A stretch of 49,436 nt of DNA, from the NCBI GenBank assembly GCA_947442105.1, contig CANEVH010000028.1:1-49436 (forward strand). Reading direction: 5' to 3'. Source of the DNA: Comamonadaceae bacterium (GTDB lineage: Bacteria; Pseudomonadota; Gammaproteobacteria; Burkholderiales; Burkholderiaceae_C). Below are positions 1-8,576 of this stretch, one piece after another. A program made the translations under genes and the position numbers. The notes under the pieces are model-generated. The model did not search any database. It saw nothing but the letters and a program-made list of their open reading frames with translations, and was not told the origin of the DNA. Every line of letters starts with the position of its first letter. The stretch's first letter is position 1.

Positions 1-80
1 CCACTGCGACTGCGCGACATGCGTTCAAGTTCGGCCATTACATCCGCCGTACACGACAGTGCCACAGCAACTCGTGCCAT
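1..80 (-). CDS. IS630-family transposase, N-terminal fragment (runs off the window)
   Basis: Reading the minus strand from 80 gives M-A-R-V-A-V-A-L-S-C followed by an M-A-E-L-E-R-M-S-R-S segment. This resembles the N-terminal helix-turn-helix start of IS630-type transposases, where an ELERxxRSR-like stretch precedes the first helix. An AGGAGA ribosome site (complement of 86-91) sits five bases before the ATG, a good bacterial start. Only 26 codons are visible, so the DDE catalytic core is not seen and the family call rests on a short stretch plus the TA junction at 146-147. Another transposase family remains possible. Confidence 0.5.
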   Translation of the reverse strand, partial: MARVAVALSCTADVMAELERMSRSRS

Positions 81-147
81 CGCATTCTCCTATGACTGAA
101 CATAGGGGTATCATAATACTATCGTCAATAAATGCAATTAGACACTA
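1..147 (-). mobile_element. End of an IS630-family insertion sequence
   Basis: The window opens inside an insertion element. The transposase start lies at 80 on the minus strand, and the AT-rich stretch 81-145 would be its upstream end with the terminal repeat. The boundary is placed at the TA dinucleotide 146-147, because readable UDP-glucuronate decarboxylase coding sequence (L-G-K-S-N-F-E-L) resumes exactly there, and IS630/Tc1-type elements duplicate a TA target. The other end lies outside the window, so the inverted repeats cannot be compared. Confidence 0.55.
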
Positions 148-942
148 GGAAAAAGTAATTTCGAACTCATGCGGCACGACGTGACATTTCCGCTGTATGT
201 CGAAGTGGACGAAATTTACAATTTGGCCTGTCCGGCAAGCCCCATTCATTATCAGTACGATCCGGTACAAACCACCAAAACCAGCGTGCACGGTGCGATC
301 AATATGCTCGGGCTGGCCAAGCGTTGCAAAGCCAAGATATTGCAGGCCTCCACATCAGAAGTCTATGGCGACCCCGATGTGCATCCACAGCACGAGTCCT
401 ACTGGGGACGGGTGAACCCCATAGGCATTCGCAGTTGTTATGACGAAGGCAAGCGGTGCGCAGAGACCTTGTTTTTTGACTACCACCGCCAGCATCAATT
501 GCGCATCAAGGTAGTGCGTATTTTTAATACCTACGGGCCACGCATGCACCCCGACGATGGTCGGGTGGTGAGTAATTTCATTATGCAAGCCTTACAGGGC
601 AAGGACATTACCCTGTATGGCGATGGAGAGCAAACCCGCAGTTTCTGCTATGTCGACGACCTGCTGGAGGCCATGATCCGCATGATGGACGGCCCAGACA
701 GTTTCATCGGGCCAGTAAATATTGGCAACGCCAGCGAATTCAGCATGCGCGAACTCGCCCAAGAGGTGGTGGCGCTCACGGGGAGCAAGTCCAAAATTGT
801 GCACCTGCCTATGCCGGCAGACGACCCACGCCAGCGCAAACCAGACTTGACACTGGCGCGGCAAATGCTGGACTGGTCGCCCACTATTGCCCTGCGCGAC
901 GGTTTACAAAAGACGATTTCTTACTTCGCACAACTGGCCTAA
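148..942 (+). pseudogene. uxs: UDP-glucuronate decarboxylase (UDP-xylose synthase), 5' end removed by IS
   Basis: This is the extended short-chain dehydrogenase that converts UDP-glucuronate to UDP-xylose through a 4-keto intermediate, supplying pentose for surface polysaccharide. Family-typical blocks are intact: [37 protein letters not shown] (catalytic Tyr and Lys) and [15 protein letters not shown]. The first roughly 60 residues, including the GxxGxxG nucleotide-binding loop, are missing. The ATG at 169 is the internal methionine of the conserved FELMRHD motif rather than a true start, and codons upstream remain readable back to 148, where the IS begins. Without the Rossmann loop the product should be inactive. 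The stop is 11 bases before the next gene, so it was probably the head of a polysaccharide operon. Confidence 0.85.
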
Positions 943-953
943 GCAGTAGAGGC

Positions 954-1895
954 ATGGAACAGCTCACGACTTTTGTGTCTAGCCGCGGCATTTTGAAGTC
1001 CTGCGACAGCCACAACGCACATCCCGTCTCCAGCCATTCAAGTATTGCGCCCGAACTTTTAGAAAACCACCGGCCCGGTGGCGCTATCTATGTGTGCACC
1101 GACGCGCTACAGAATTTTGCTGCGCATTTTCTCCCCCATATCCAGAGCCCATTTGTGCTGGTCAGCGGGGACAGCGATACGCCGGTCAACGGGGATTTTC
1201 TGGCCAACTCCGCAATGGCTACTTTGCTGGCAAGCGAGTATTTATTGGCCTGGTATGCGCAAAACCTGGCAGCACAGCACCCAAGGCTGCACCTGCTGCC
1301 AATTGGCATGGATTACCACACCATGTGGCACACACCTGGTATGTGGGGAATTACCGCAGTTTCACCGATGGCGCAAGAGAATACCCTGCTCAATACCCTG
1401 GCGGCGTCGCCCGACTTTCAACTGCGCTACCTCACTGCCTACTGCAACTGGCATTTCGCCATAGGACGGGGTGACAGACAGGAGTGCTTTGACAAAGTGG
1501 ACAAATCGGTTTGTTTTTTTGAAGCTAATGCGGTGCCCCGCAACAGTACTTGGCTGCGCCAGTCCGAATGCATGTTCGTCGTCAGCCCTGAAGGCGCAGG
1601 CATGGACTGCCACCGCACCTGGGAGGCGATTTTGCTCGGCTGCGTGCCCATCGTGAAAAAAAATGCCCTGTCCGCGCTTTTTGCCGATTTGCCAGTGATG
1701 GTGGTTGAAGATTGGCACGAGGTTCAGCGCGAAACACTGATGAACTATTTTCAAACACTGGCAGCGCGCAAGTTCGACTTTTCTCCTTTGTTTCGGCAGT
1801 ATTGGATGCAAAAAATCGAAGGCCGCTCGCCTCGCATTTTTGAGCCCATGGGCTACGCCGATTTCCGCAAACTACTCACGCGAAAGACCGGTTGA
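954..1895 (+). CDS. Exostosin-like / glycosyltransferase-related protein
   Basis: A 313-residue soluble protein without signal peptide or membrane segment. The clearest signal is near residues 205-235: S-E-C-M-F-V-V-S-P-E-G-A-G-M-D-C-H-R-T-W-E, then A-I-L-L-G-C-V-P-I-V. This matches the donor-binding region of exostosin-type (GT47-like) and related GT-B enzymes, in which SPxGxGxDxxRxWExLxxGxIPIV is typical. The N-terminal half is unfamiliar. It follows the uxs remnant by 11 bases and overlaps the next gene by one base (TGATG), so the three belong to one transcription unit for an extracellular glycan. The sugar specificity cannot be read. An alternative is a non-catalytic polysaccharide-locus protein with an exostosin fold. 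Confidence 0.55.
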   Translation: MEQLTTFVSSRGILKSCDSHNAHPVSSHSSIAPELLENHRPGGAIYVCTDALQNFAAHFLPHIQSPFVLVSGDSDTPVNGDFLANSAMATLLASEYLLAWYAQNLAAQHPRLHLLPIGMDYHTMWHTPGMWGITAVSPMAQENTLLNTLAASPDFQLRYLTAYCNWHFAIGRGDRQECFDKVDKSVCFFEANAVPRNSTWLRQSECMFVVSPEGAGMDCHRTWEAILLGCVPIVKKNALSALFADLPVMVVEDWHEVQRETLMNYFQTLAARKFDFSPLFRQYWMQKIEGRSPRIFEPMGYADFRKLLTRKTG

Positions 1896-3763
1896 TGCCA
1901 AACCACACCGTTCAGGACGCGCAGATATTCAAAGAGCGCTGCGAAGACAGTCCCGGCATCGTGGTGCTGTGCCAGGGTGACTGGCGGCCCACCCCCGAAC
2001 GCGTGCGCATGTTCGAAGAACAAAACTACTACGTGCTGACCGCCGCAAACGGCTTTCAAGATATTGTGGATTGGCTTGCGCAAGCGCGCTGCATGGGTGC
2101 CATGTTTGCCCATCCCGCAACCGTCAGCCTCGCGCGCCAACAATACCCGGACAAAGTCATTGAACGCTTTGAAGGCGTGGGTGCGCGTTTTCTGCGAACC
2201 CTGAGTCAAGAACTGCCTTTTGGTTTGCACAATGCAGGCTACCCATTTACTGGCACCGTGCCCTCCCCGCTCAAAACCGTGGACGTGGTTTCCGCGTTCT
2301 CGCCCGTAGCGCTCAAGCGCGGGGCTTTGCTATTGGAAAGCTTGTTGGCCTCCGATGCCACGGCCTATCTTTTCGCGCAGTCCATGGGAGGCAAGCCCGA
2401 ACTTTTGGATGCGTTATTTGAAATCGTACGCAAGGCTGGAAAGTCTATTGAATATTTTCATTACCCCTTCGACTCCTATGCCTTGATGCGCATCGACGGT
2501 CGCATTGTGATTGACGGGCGCCCTATTGGCGCCAATAACAGCCTTGTCTCTGCCTACTTGGCGCGCGCGCGCCTGCTGGTGCATACCTCCACCACCGAGG
2601 GAATATCCAACTCGGTCATGGAAGCGCTGCTCAATGACGTGCCCGTACTGTTGTGCGAGGACATTCGCGGCCCCTTGCAAAACCTGTCTCTGGAGCTATC
2701 CGATTGCATCACCCGGTGCGCGCCAAATACCCAAGCCTTGGTAAAAAACATCCACCAATTGCTGGCCTCCCCTCGGGTGCACGGAAGCGTAAGGGCGAGT
2801 TTTAGCAAAGTTATCAATCCCTTTGAAATCAACCGTCACGTCGTGCGCGGCACACAGCAGTGGTTTGCCCGCAACGGCCTGCCATGGAAGGGCCATTGCC
2901 TTGGGCTGCTGGGCGGCGTGCAATCCAAAATTGACCTTGCCAATGTCTCGGCAGAAGAAAGCTATCGCGGGCATCTGCATATTTACCCCAGCGCTGCGGA
3001 ATCGCTACAAAACGCGACCTTTCAGCTACAAATTGCCGAAGCAATAGGCGCCCAATCGCACGCCGCTAGCCTGCGCGCCGAAATGCAATACATCCAGGAC
3101 GGTATGGCCGTGCCCGCCCTAGAAGCCAAGGCTTTTCAAGCACAGTCCATACATGCGGTGCTGACCACCATTGCAGCAGACCACGATTTAAGGCATGTGT
3201 TTGTAGCGGGCGCTGCGAACCCTTTCTTGCCGCTGCTTGCCAGCATGCTGGAAAAGAATCAAAACCGTCCGCAACTCCATGTCATGGAAAGCGCCAACAA
3301 ACCCCACGCTTTGGCATTGCAACACTACGCGCACAGCGAATTTGTCCACTGCCACCATGCCAGCACAGTTCCATTGGAAGCTTTCCCCACTGCCTTGGAA
3401 GTGAGCGAGTTTTACGCCTCAAGCGCCGGCAAGCTGAAGGACTATCCCCTGGGTACGGTTTTGCAGTGGCTTGCCGAAGATATTGCCGACATAAACGCCG
3501 CCACTTTCGAAAAGCACGGTATCCAAAGCCTAATGGAGCGTTTAGACATTGACAACTTTGATGTGGCGTTAATCGATGGTCGGGAATTCACAGGTTTTGC
3601 AGAGTTTCAAAAACTGTACGGCTGCAAGTTCTTTCTTTTGGCCTGTACCACTACCTTTAAAAACCACCAAAGCATGCAGCAGCTAGTGCAAGACCCGAAC
3701 TACCAACTTGTGTTTGCGGATGCCAATGTGTGCAACGGTTTCGCGTTTTTTGCGAAACGGTGA
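1895..3763 (+). CDS. GT4-like glycosyltransferase with degenerate methyltransferase-like C-terminal domain
   Basis: The ATG at 1895 shares its A with the preceding TGA, giving a 622-residue protein; a TTG one codon earlier is less likely. Residues 1-330 look like a GT-B glycosyltransferase: T-E-G-I-S-N-S-V-M-E-A-L at 234-245 is the GT4 donor-site signature. Residues about 415-622 parallel the C-terminus of the convergent neighbour at 3777-5591. Both carry FDxxLIDGxEFTG (555-567 here), a YPLxxVLxWLxxD segment and an NGFAxF ending. The SAM-binding loop position reads VFVAGAANPF (435-444) where the neighbour has FLEIGSSSGAG, so SAM binding is probably lost here. Its role is likely addition of a sugar to a surface polysaccharide. 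The function of the tail domain is unknown. Confidence 0.6.
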   Translation: MPNHTVQDAQIFKERCEDSPGIVVLCQGDWRPTPERVRMFEEQNYYVLTAANGFQDIVDWLAQARCMGAMFAHPATVSLARQQYPDKVIERFEGVGARFLRTLSQELPFGLHNAGYPFTGTVPSPLKTVDVVSAFSPVALKRGALLLESLLASDATAYLFAQSMGGKPELLDALFEIVRKAGKSIEYFHYPFDSYALMRIDGRIVIDGRPIGANNSLVSAYLARARLLVHTSTTEGISNSVMEALLNDVPVLLCEDIRGPLQNLSLELSDCITRCAPNTQALVKNIHQLLASPRVHGSVRASFSKVINPFEINRHVVRGTQQWFARNGLPWKGHCLGLLGGVQSKIDLANVSAEESYRGHLHIYPSAAESLQNATFQLQIAEAIGAQSHAASLRAEMQYIQDGMAVPALEAKAFQAQSIHAVLTTIAADHDLRHVFVAGAANPFLPLLASMLEKNQNRPQLHVMESANKPHALALQHYAHSEFVHCHHASTVPLEAFPTALEVSEFYASSAGKLKDYPLGTVLQWLAEDIADINAATFEKHGIQSLMERLDIDNFDVALIDGREFTGFAEFQKLYGCKFFLLACTTTFKNHQSMQQLVQDPNYQLVFADANVCNGFAFFAKR

Positions 3764-3776
3764 GTGGCCCGCGCGG

Positions 3777-5591
3777 TCAGAAGCGGCGTTCAAATACGGC
3801 AAAGCCGTTTCTTAAGCCCATATTCTGGTGGGTCAATGCATAAGAAACATGGTTCGCCAAAATGCGATAGGCGTTAAAGCATTTGTGTGAATTCACATCA
3901 TCCAAGGCGATTACACGTGCCCCCAGGCAATGGTACAGCTCGGCCTCGCCCGTGAATTCGGACCCGTCAATCAGCACCATGTCGAAGTCCACAATACTGT
4001 TGGTTTTCTTGATGAGTTCAATGCCATTTTCGGTCAAACCCGCGGCCCGCATGTAATCCATGTCTTGCCGCAGCCATGACAAAACCTGCTCCAGCGGGTA
4101 GGTGTTGAGCGTGGTACTGGTATGGGTGTAGAAAAACTCCACCTCTTTCTCGGAAGGAAACTCCTCCAGAGCAGCCGACGACTGGTTATACACATTCACA
4201 AAATCGCAGTCTGCATAAGCATCCCGCAGTGCAGTAAATCGCTCGGTGCTCAGCTCCATGCAGTACAAGCGGGTGCTCTGGGCGTCTGCGCGCGAGCGCA
4301 AGGCAGATACAAAAGCGTGTGTGCTGCCCGCGCCGCTGGAAGATCCAATCTCCAGAAATGTTTTCAAATCGTCCCTGCTGGCAAGCGCATGCAGCACTTT
4401 GTAGAAATCATCATTGATAATTTCTGCCGGAATGATTGTTGAAAGCATATTGGCTCCGGCTTGCGGGTAGGTGATGGGGTGAGGCGGTGCGATTGGAATT
4501 TGACCACGCGGGTTTAAATCCAGCTCCAGCAATACTGCTTTTACCTGTGAAGCCATTTTGACCCAAGAGAACTGGGCGGCGCGATGCAATCCTTTGGCCC
4601 TCAGCACCGCACGCATTGCCGGGCTTTGCACCTGAACCAAGGCGTCAAACATCCCACCCACGTCAGATGGGTCAACGTAAAGCACCGCATCGCCAGCGAC
4701 TTCGGGGATGGACCCGGTGGGGCAACTAATTACAGGACAAGCACAAGCCATGGCTTCGGTAATTGGCATGCCAAATCCTTCATACAAAGACGGGTAGACC
4801 AGCGCAATGGCGCCGGCGTAGGCACACTGGAGGCTTGCATCATCGACTTCCAGCATGTGCACAGTGGTCTCCCCAACATACCGGCTGAACTCCGGCTCCA
4901 GGGCAGACCACGGCCCGGTACAGACGATGGCATATTGCGCACGCTGTGGCCCAAAAGCCTCAAACGCTTTAAAAAACAACTCGGCATTTTTATAGGCACC
5001 ACGGCTGCCAACCAGCAAAAAATAAGGCTGCTCTATTCTGTGATGCGCCTTGAAAGCACTGATTTTTTCAAGCGATGGCGCTGCAAAATCCACACCACAA
5101 TGCGTCACACTCACCTGCTCAGGACGGATGGACGGAAAAAATCGGCACAGGTCTTGGGCGGTGTTGTGGGATATGGCGATATGGGCGCTCGCGTGCCGAA
5201 TACCCGCATGCTTTTCCACCCAAATAGCCAAGGTGGAGGTGTCCCAGTTCAAGACTTCTGGAATCATGTCATAGGCCATAAATACCGAGGGGGTCGTCGT
5301 GGGCGTGGTGTAGTAAGAAGAGATAAACAGGTCCGCGCCCTCCTCATCACACACTTGCTGCAACATGGCGTGGTCAGCATCCGGAGCGGCGTAACTGTGT
5401 GCGGCAACAGTGCGGTAGGCAATGCCCGCAATACGTGGAGCGGTATTTTGGCGGTCCAATACCAATATCTGTTTTGCAAACCCGTCGCGCACCCATTCGG
5501 CCAACAAGGACGACCAGACGCGGGCAATACCTGAGCGGTTGTATTGAAAAAAAACCGCATCGACCAAAACTCTGCGCGGGGGAGTAGACAT
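3777..5591 (-). CDS. GT4 glycosyltransferase fused to class I SAM-methyltransferase-like domain
   Basis: A 604-residue two-domain protein. Residues 1-355 form a GT4 glycosyltransferase: FLLVGSRGAYKN at 191-202, CTGPW at 224-228, and Y-P-S-L-Y-E-G-F-G-M-P-I-T-E-A at 266-280, the donor-phosphate-binding region. Residues about 385-604 form a Rossmann methyltransferase-like domain with motif I FLEIGSSSGAG at 412-422, an acidic residue after the second strand (CMELS, 444-448), and FDMVLIDGSEFTG at 536-548. This suggests glycosyl transfer coupled to methylation, perhaps capping a chain. It runs tail to tail with 1895-3763 (13 bases between stops), whose C-terminal domain is homologous. It lies 11 bases after 5603-6373, probably in one operon. 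Acceptor and sugar are unknown. Confidence 0.7.
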   Translation of the reverse strand: MSTPPRRVLVDAVFFQYNRSGIARVWSSLLAEWVRDGFAKQILVLDRQNTAPRIAGIAYRTVAAHSYAAPDADHAMLQQVCDEEGADLFISSYYTTPTTTPSVFMAYDMIPEVLNWDTSTLAIWVEKHAGIRHASAHIAISHNTAQDLCRFFPSIRPEQVSVTHCGVDFAAPSLEKISAFKAHHRIEQPYFLLVGSRGAYKNAELFFKAFEAFGPQRAQYAIVCTGPWSALEPEFSRYVGETTVHMLEVDDASLQCAYAGAIALVYPSLYEGFGMPITEAMACACPVISCPTGSIPEVAGDAVLYVDPSDVGGMFDALVQVQSPAMRAVLRAKGLHRAAQFSWVKMASQVKAVLLELDLNPRGQIPIAPPHPITYPQAGANMLSTIIPAEIINDDFYKVLHALASRDDLKTFLEIGSSSGAGSTHAFVSALRSRADAQSTRLYCMELSTERFTALRDAYADCDFVNVYNQSSAALEEFPSEKEVEFFYTHTSTTLNTYPLEQVLSWLRQDMDYMRAAGLTENGIELIKKTNSIVDFDMVLIDGSEFTGEAELYHCLGARVIALDDVNSHKCFNAYRILANHVSYALTHQNMGLRNGFAVFERRF

Positions 5592-5602
5592 ATTTTTAAA
5601 AT

Positions 5603-6373
5603 TTAAACTGCGTCAGTGACAACATAGCGCTGCCACACTTGAATATGGGGCTCGGTATTGTCCAGCAACCACTTGCACAAGAGATAGCTATGCAGACGTT
5701 CTAATAAATAACCAGATACACGGCGCTGGTAGCCATCGCGCTTCGTTTGGTAATGAAGCACATAAATATTCCAGACCCGCCTGAGAATATCCATTATTTT
5801 GATAAAAACATCTACATGAATACAGCACACCGATGGCGATGGAATGATTCCGCGCAGGGTAGCAAAAGACTTGATATCCGCATTGCTCAGCGCACCGCTT
5901 TGGGCACATGCCGCAGCAAACAATACAAAATCATCGATTACATGCACCAGCGCATAGTTGCTCGCAATACTTTCGCCAAAGTCAAAAACAGAGCCTACGG
6001 CAAGACGTCCAGAAAATGCGTTCAACTGATCTTGCGAAGGAAACAAGCCTGGTGCCGGATCGGGCCTTACAACGCGTACCCAAGGGGAGGCCGACTCGAC
6101 ACCCCCCACTTGCGTGGAGATAAATTTTCTGTATTGAAAAAGAAACAAATGCTCGGCGACCACATCACCATACAAAAGCATATCGTGCAGGCCGAAAAAC
6201 TGCGAGTATTCGGCCAATGCCCCCCCGTCAATTCCTACGCCGAAACGATGGTCATCCACCACTATTTCGTTGGGCACGCCCAGGGATTTCGGGCACAACA
6301 TTTCATAGGCAATCGGCGGCTTAAACAATGGCAGCGCATGGCCGATGCAAAAGGACTTTAGATTGGTTGACAT
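5603..6373 (-). CDS. Hypothetical protein of the polysaccharide island
   Basis: Not confidently recognised. The ATG at 6373 gives 256 residues; a TTG at 6397 would add eight. There is no signal peptide or clear transmembrane helix. Visible segments are VVDDHRFGVGIDGG, EYSQFFGLHDMLLYGD, and RRVSGYLLERLHSYLLCKWL near the C-terminus. The last resembles the ER-containing helix at the end of DUF4422-type and other capsule-locus glycosyltransferase-like proteins, but this is weak. It precedes the GT4-methyltransferase gene by 11 bases on the same strand, so a polysaccharide role is inferred from context. The gene and its upstream region (6374-6480) are clearly AT-richer than the rest of the window, as in many horizontally acquired surface-glycan genes. 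Confidence 0.5.
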   Translation of the reverse strand: MSTNLKSFCIGHALPLFKPPIAYEMLCPKSLGVPNEIVVDDHRFGVGIDGGALAEYSQFFGLHDMLLYGDVVAEHLFLFQYRKFISTQVGGVESASPWVRVVRPDPAPGLFPSQDQLNAFSGRLAVGSVFDFGESIASNYALVHVIDDFVLFAAACAQSGALSNADIKSFATLRGIIPSPSVCCIHVDVFIKIMDILRRVWNIYVLHYQTKRDGYQRRVSGYLLERLHSYLLCKWLLDNTEPHIQVWQRYVVTDAV

Positions 6374-6625
6374 TTGTGAACTTGGGCGTAAAGACAATTT
6401 TTATCCCAGAAGATATAAAAATCAAATAACACAATTGTACACATAAAAAAGGTTAAAAACAATGAAATCGTTTAAGCCCCCCTCCGAATGCACTTGATGC
6501 CCGGGCAGGGCGTCCGGTGTGTCCCGTGAACCTTGTCCTAGGAACCCTGGTCATTTTTCGTACCATCCAGCCTGCAGCAGCGCTGTACTTGCGTTTTTTC
6601 CTTCGGTCTTTTCACAGGAGTTTTC

Positions 6626-7273
6626 ATGAAACGGCTTCTCGCCCTCGCGCTTTGCTTAGCCGCGCTGCCGGTCTTTGCCAGTGACGCGCCCTCTGGCTTT
6701 TTGAGCGACTACGGACGCCTGAGCAAGGAGGGTTCTGTTCGCGCACGGTATATCGGCTACACCGCGCCGGGGGCCACCGAGGTCAAGCGACCGGCGGTTT
6801 ATGTGGCACCGCTAGGCCGCTTTCCGGTGGCCGCGACCTTTGGTGACTTGGATGACGCGCTGGTGGTTTCTGTGCTGACCTACACCGAGCAGCAGTTGCG
6901 CTCGCAACTGGCGGTGCGCACACGGGTGGTTGATGACAAGGCTGCCGCTGATGTCACCCTGGAAGTGGCGCTGACCGCGCTGGGCGCGCAGCCCGAGGGC
7001 AAGACGGCCCTGGACTTGGTGCCTTTGCGCCTAATTACCGGCGTGGCCAAAACCGCCGCGATGGGCAGGGCCTTGGAGGCTGCCGCCGTGTTGGAAATGC
7101 GACTCAGCCAAGCGGCGACGTCCAGTATCCTGCGCGAGTCCAAGCATGAATTGGTGGGCGACGGCATTGGCCGCGCCGACAGCGAAAAAACCCGCATGAG
7201 TCTGGAGGCGCTCAAGCCCGCGCTAGACAAGTGGGTGGCACTGGTGGTCGACCAAGTGGCACCCAAACCTTGA
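6626..7273 (+). CDS. DUF3313-family exported protein
   Basis: 215 residues. An N-terminal signal peptide (M-K-R-L-L-A-L-A-L-C-L-A-A-L-P-V-F-A) ends near residue 18. Next comes G-F-L-S-D-Y-G-R-L, the characteristic opening of DUF3313 proteins, which are usually outer-membrane or periplasmic lipoproteins of unknown role. The cysteine at position 10 is too early and lacks a proper lipobox, so this member is probably soluble in the periplasm. An AGGAG site lies eight bases before the ATG. The EF-hand gene follows after 40 bases and may be co-transcribed up to the terminator at 7621-7646. No enzymatic motif is apparent. Confidence 0.7.
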   Translation: MKRLLALALCLAALPVFASDAPSGFLSDYGRLSKEGSVRARYIGYTAPGATEVKRPAVYVAPLGRFPVAATFGDLDDALVVSVLTYTEQQLRSQLAVRTRVVDDKAAADVTLEVALTALGAQPEGKTALDLVPLRLITGVAKTAAMGRALEAAAVLEMRLSQAATSSILRESKHELVGDGIGRADSEKTRMSLEALKPALDKWVALVVDQVAPKP

Positions 7274-7313
7274 ACTTTTTTATCGATTTTTTAACCCAAG
7301 CAAGGAGCTATTG

Positions 7314-7577
7314 ATGTTTTCATTTCGCAATGTTGTTTTGACCACCCTGAGCACCCTGGCCCTGGCGGCTGGCATGGCGCCTGCCGCCTACGCCCAAGAC
7401 AGTGAAGTGGTCAAAGAGCTGGAAAAGCGCTTCGCCGCCGCAGACAAAGACAAGGACGGCAAGCTCACCGTGGAGGAGGCCAAGGCCATGCCACGCGTAA
7501 GCAAGAACTTCAGCCGCATTGACAAGGACAAGCTTGGCTACGTCACGCTAGATCAAATCAAGGCCATGATGAAGTAA
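7314..7577 (+). CDS. Small periplasmic EF-hand protein
   Basis: 87 residues from the ATG at 7314, which has AAGGAG upstream; a TTG one codon earlier is less likely. A signal peptide of about 26 residues ends at A-Y-A. The mature part contains one canonical EF-hand calcium loop, D-K-D-K-D-G-K-L-T-V-E-E, and a second degenerate one, D-K-D-K-L-G-Y-V-T-L-D-Q, where glycine and hydrophobic positions are kept but the fifth ligand is Leu. It is probably a small calcium-binding protein of the periplasm. Similar EF-hand proteins are common in Burkholderiales and mostly uncharacterised. It is the last gene before the strong hairpin at 7621-7646. Confidence 0.75.
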   Translation: MFSFRNVVLTTLSTLALAAGMAPAAYAQDSEVVKELEKRFAAADKDKDGKLTVEEAKAMPRVSKNFSRIDKDKLGYVTLDQIKAMMK

Positions 7578-7614
7578 GTTGCTCGGCTGGCGACTACTTG
7601 CGAGTCGCCACCAC

Positions 7615-7651
7615 AAAAAAAGCCCGAACCGTTAATGGTTCGGGCTTTTTT
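7615..7651. terminator. Bidirectional Rho-independent terminator
   Basis: A perfect 10-bp stem, AGCCCGAACC (7621-7630) with GGTTCGGGCT (7637-7646), closes a six-base loop. It is preceded by seven A (7615-7621) and followed by six T (7646-7651), so it can stop transcription both from the EF-hand gene on the plus strand and from the carboxylase operon on the minus strand. Confidence 0.92.
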
Positions 7652-7707
7652 GTTGGTTCGTTTGCACTCCACCCCACCGAACCAAAGCCGCCAAGCCACC
7701 GTGTGAA

Positions 7708-8574
7708 CTACAGCCCCAGCAGCGCTCTGGCCTCTTGCGGGGTGGCAATTGTTCTGCCTGCGCGCTGGGCGCACTGGGCTAGGGCCTGCACCAAATCGCC
7801 GTTGCCCCGGGCGCGTTCACCGTCTGGCAGGTAAAAAGTGTCCTCCAGGCCGGTGCGCAGCATGCCCCCGAGGTCGGCGGTTTTCTGGTGCACCGGCCAG
7901 ATTTCGGCGCGGCCTATCAGGGTGCTTTGCCACACGCTGCCAGGGGCCATCCAGCGTGGCAGCAGCGCCAGCAGGTCGGCGTCGCAGGGCATGCCCGAGG
8001 CCACGCCCATCACCAGGTTGTACTCGGCGCGGCCCATGCCGGGCTTGAGCATGCCGGCCTGCAAGTACATGCCTACCGAGCGCACGATGCCCACATCAAA
8101 GCACTCGAACTCGGGGTGGGTGCCGCACTCCTGCATCACGTCCAAGAACTGCGCAATCTTGGCCACCGGGTTGTCAAACACCATGGGCGGCCAGGCCCAC
8201 TGGCCGTCGTCTTTGATCTTGAGGTAGTTAAGGCTGCCGGCGTTGCAGGCCGCGATCTCGGGCCGGACACGGCGGATGCAAGCCAGCGGGCCAGAAATAT
8301 CTTCGCCAACAACGCCCGTAGTCAGGTTGATGATGACACCGGGGCAGGCAGCGCGAATGGCGTTAACGATGGACTCGGCCACATCCGGGTCCCAGCTGGG
8401 CAGATGGCCCAGGCCTTCTTCTTGTTTGCGCAGGTGCACGTGCATGATGCTGGCGCCGGCGTTAAAGGCGTCGCGTGCCTCGGCCGCCATTTGCGCGGGC
8501 GTGACCGGCACCGGGTGTTGGCGCGGGTTGGTCAGCACGCCGGTCAGCGCGCAGGTAAGAATGGCCTGGTCCAT
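7708..8574 (-). CDS. BKACE family beta-keto acid cleavage enzyme (DUF849)
   Basis: 288 residues from the ATG at 8574; longer upstream readings only run over the previous gene. The BKACE family condenses a beta-keto acid with acetyl-CoA to give acetoacetate and a CoA ester, using a divalent metal. Visible family signatures are I-L-T-C-A-L-T-G near the start, the metal-binding HVHLR (His45 and His47), I-I-N-L-T-T-G, and the C-terminal region with G-L-E-D-T-F-Y-L-P-D-G. The gene starts two bases after the stop of the biotin carboxylase gene, so it is the last gene of the carboxylase operon and should act on a product of that pathway. The substrate cannot be told from sequence. In typical leucine pathways this place is taken by HMG-CoA lyase, which is structurally unrelated. 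Confidence 0.85.
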   Translation of the reverse strand: MDQAILTCALTGVLTNPRQHPVPVTPAQMAAEARDAFNAGASIMHVHLRKQEEGLGHLPSWDPDVAESIVNAIRAACPGVIINLTTGVVGEDISGPLACIRRVRPEIAACNAGSLNYLKIKDDGQWAWPPMVFDNPVAKIAQFLDVMQECGTHPEFECFDVGIVRSVGMYLQAGMLKPGMGRAEYNLVMGVASGMPCDADLLALLPRWMAPGSVWQSTLIGRAEIWPVHQKTADLGGMLRTGLEDTFYLPDGERARGNGDLVQALAQCAQRAGRTIATPQEARALLGL

Positions 8575-8576
8575 GT

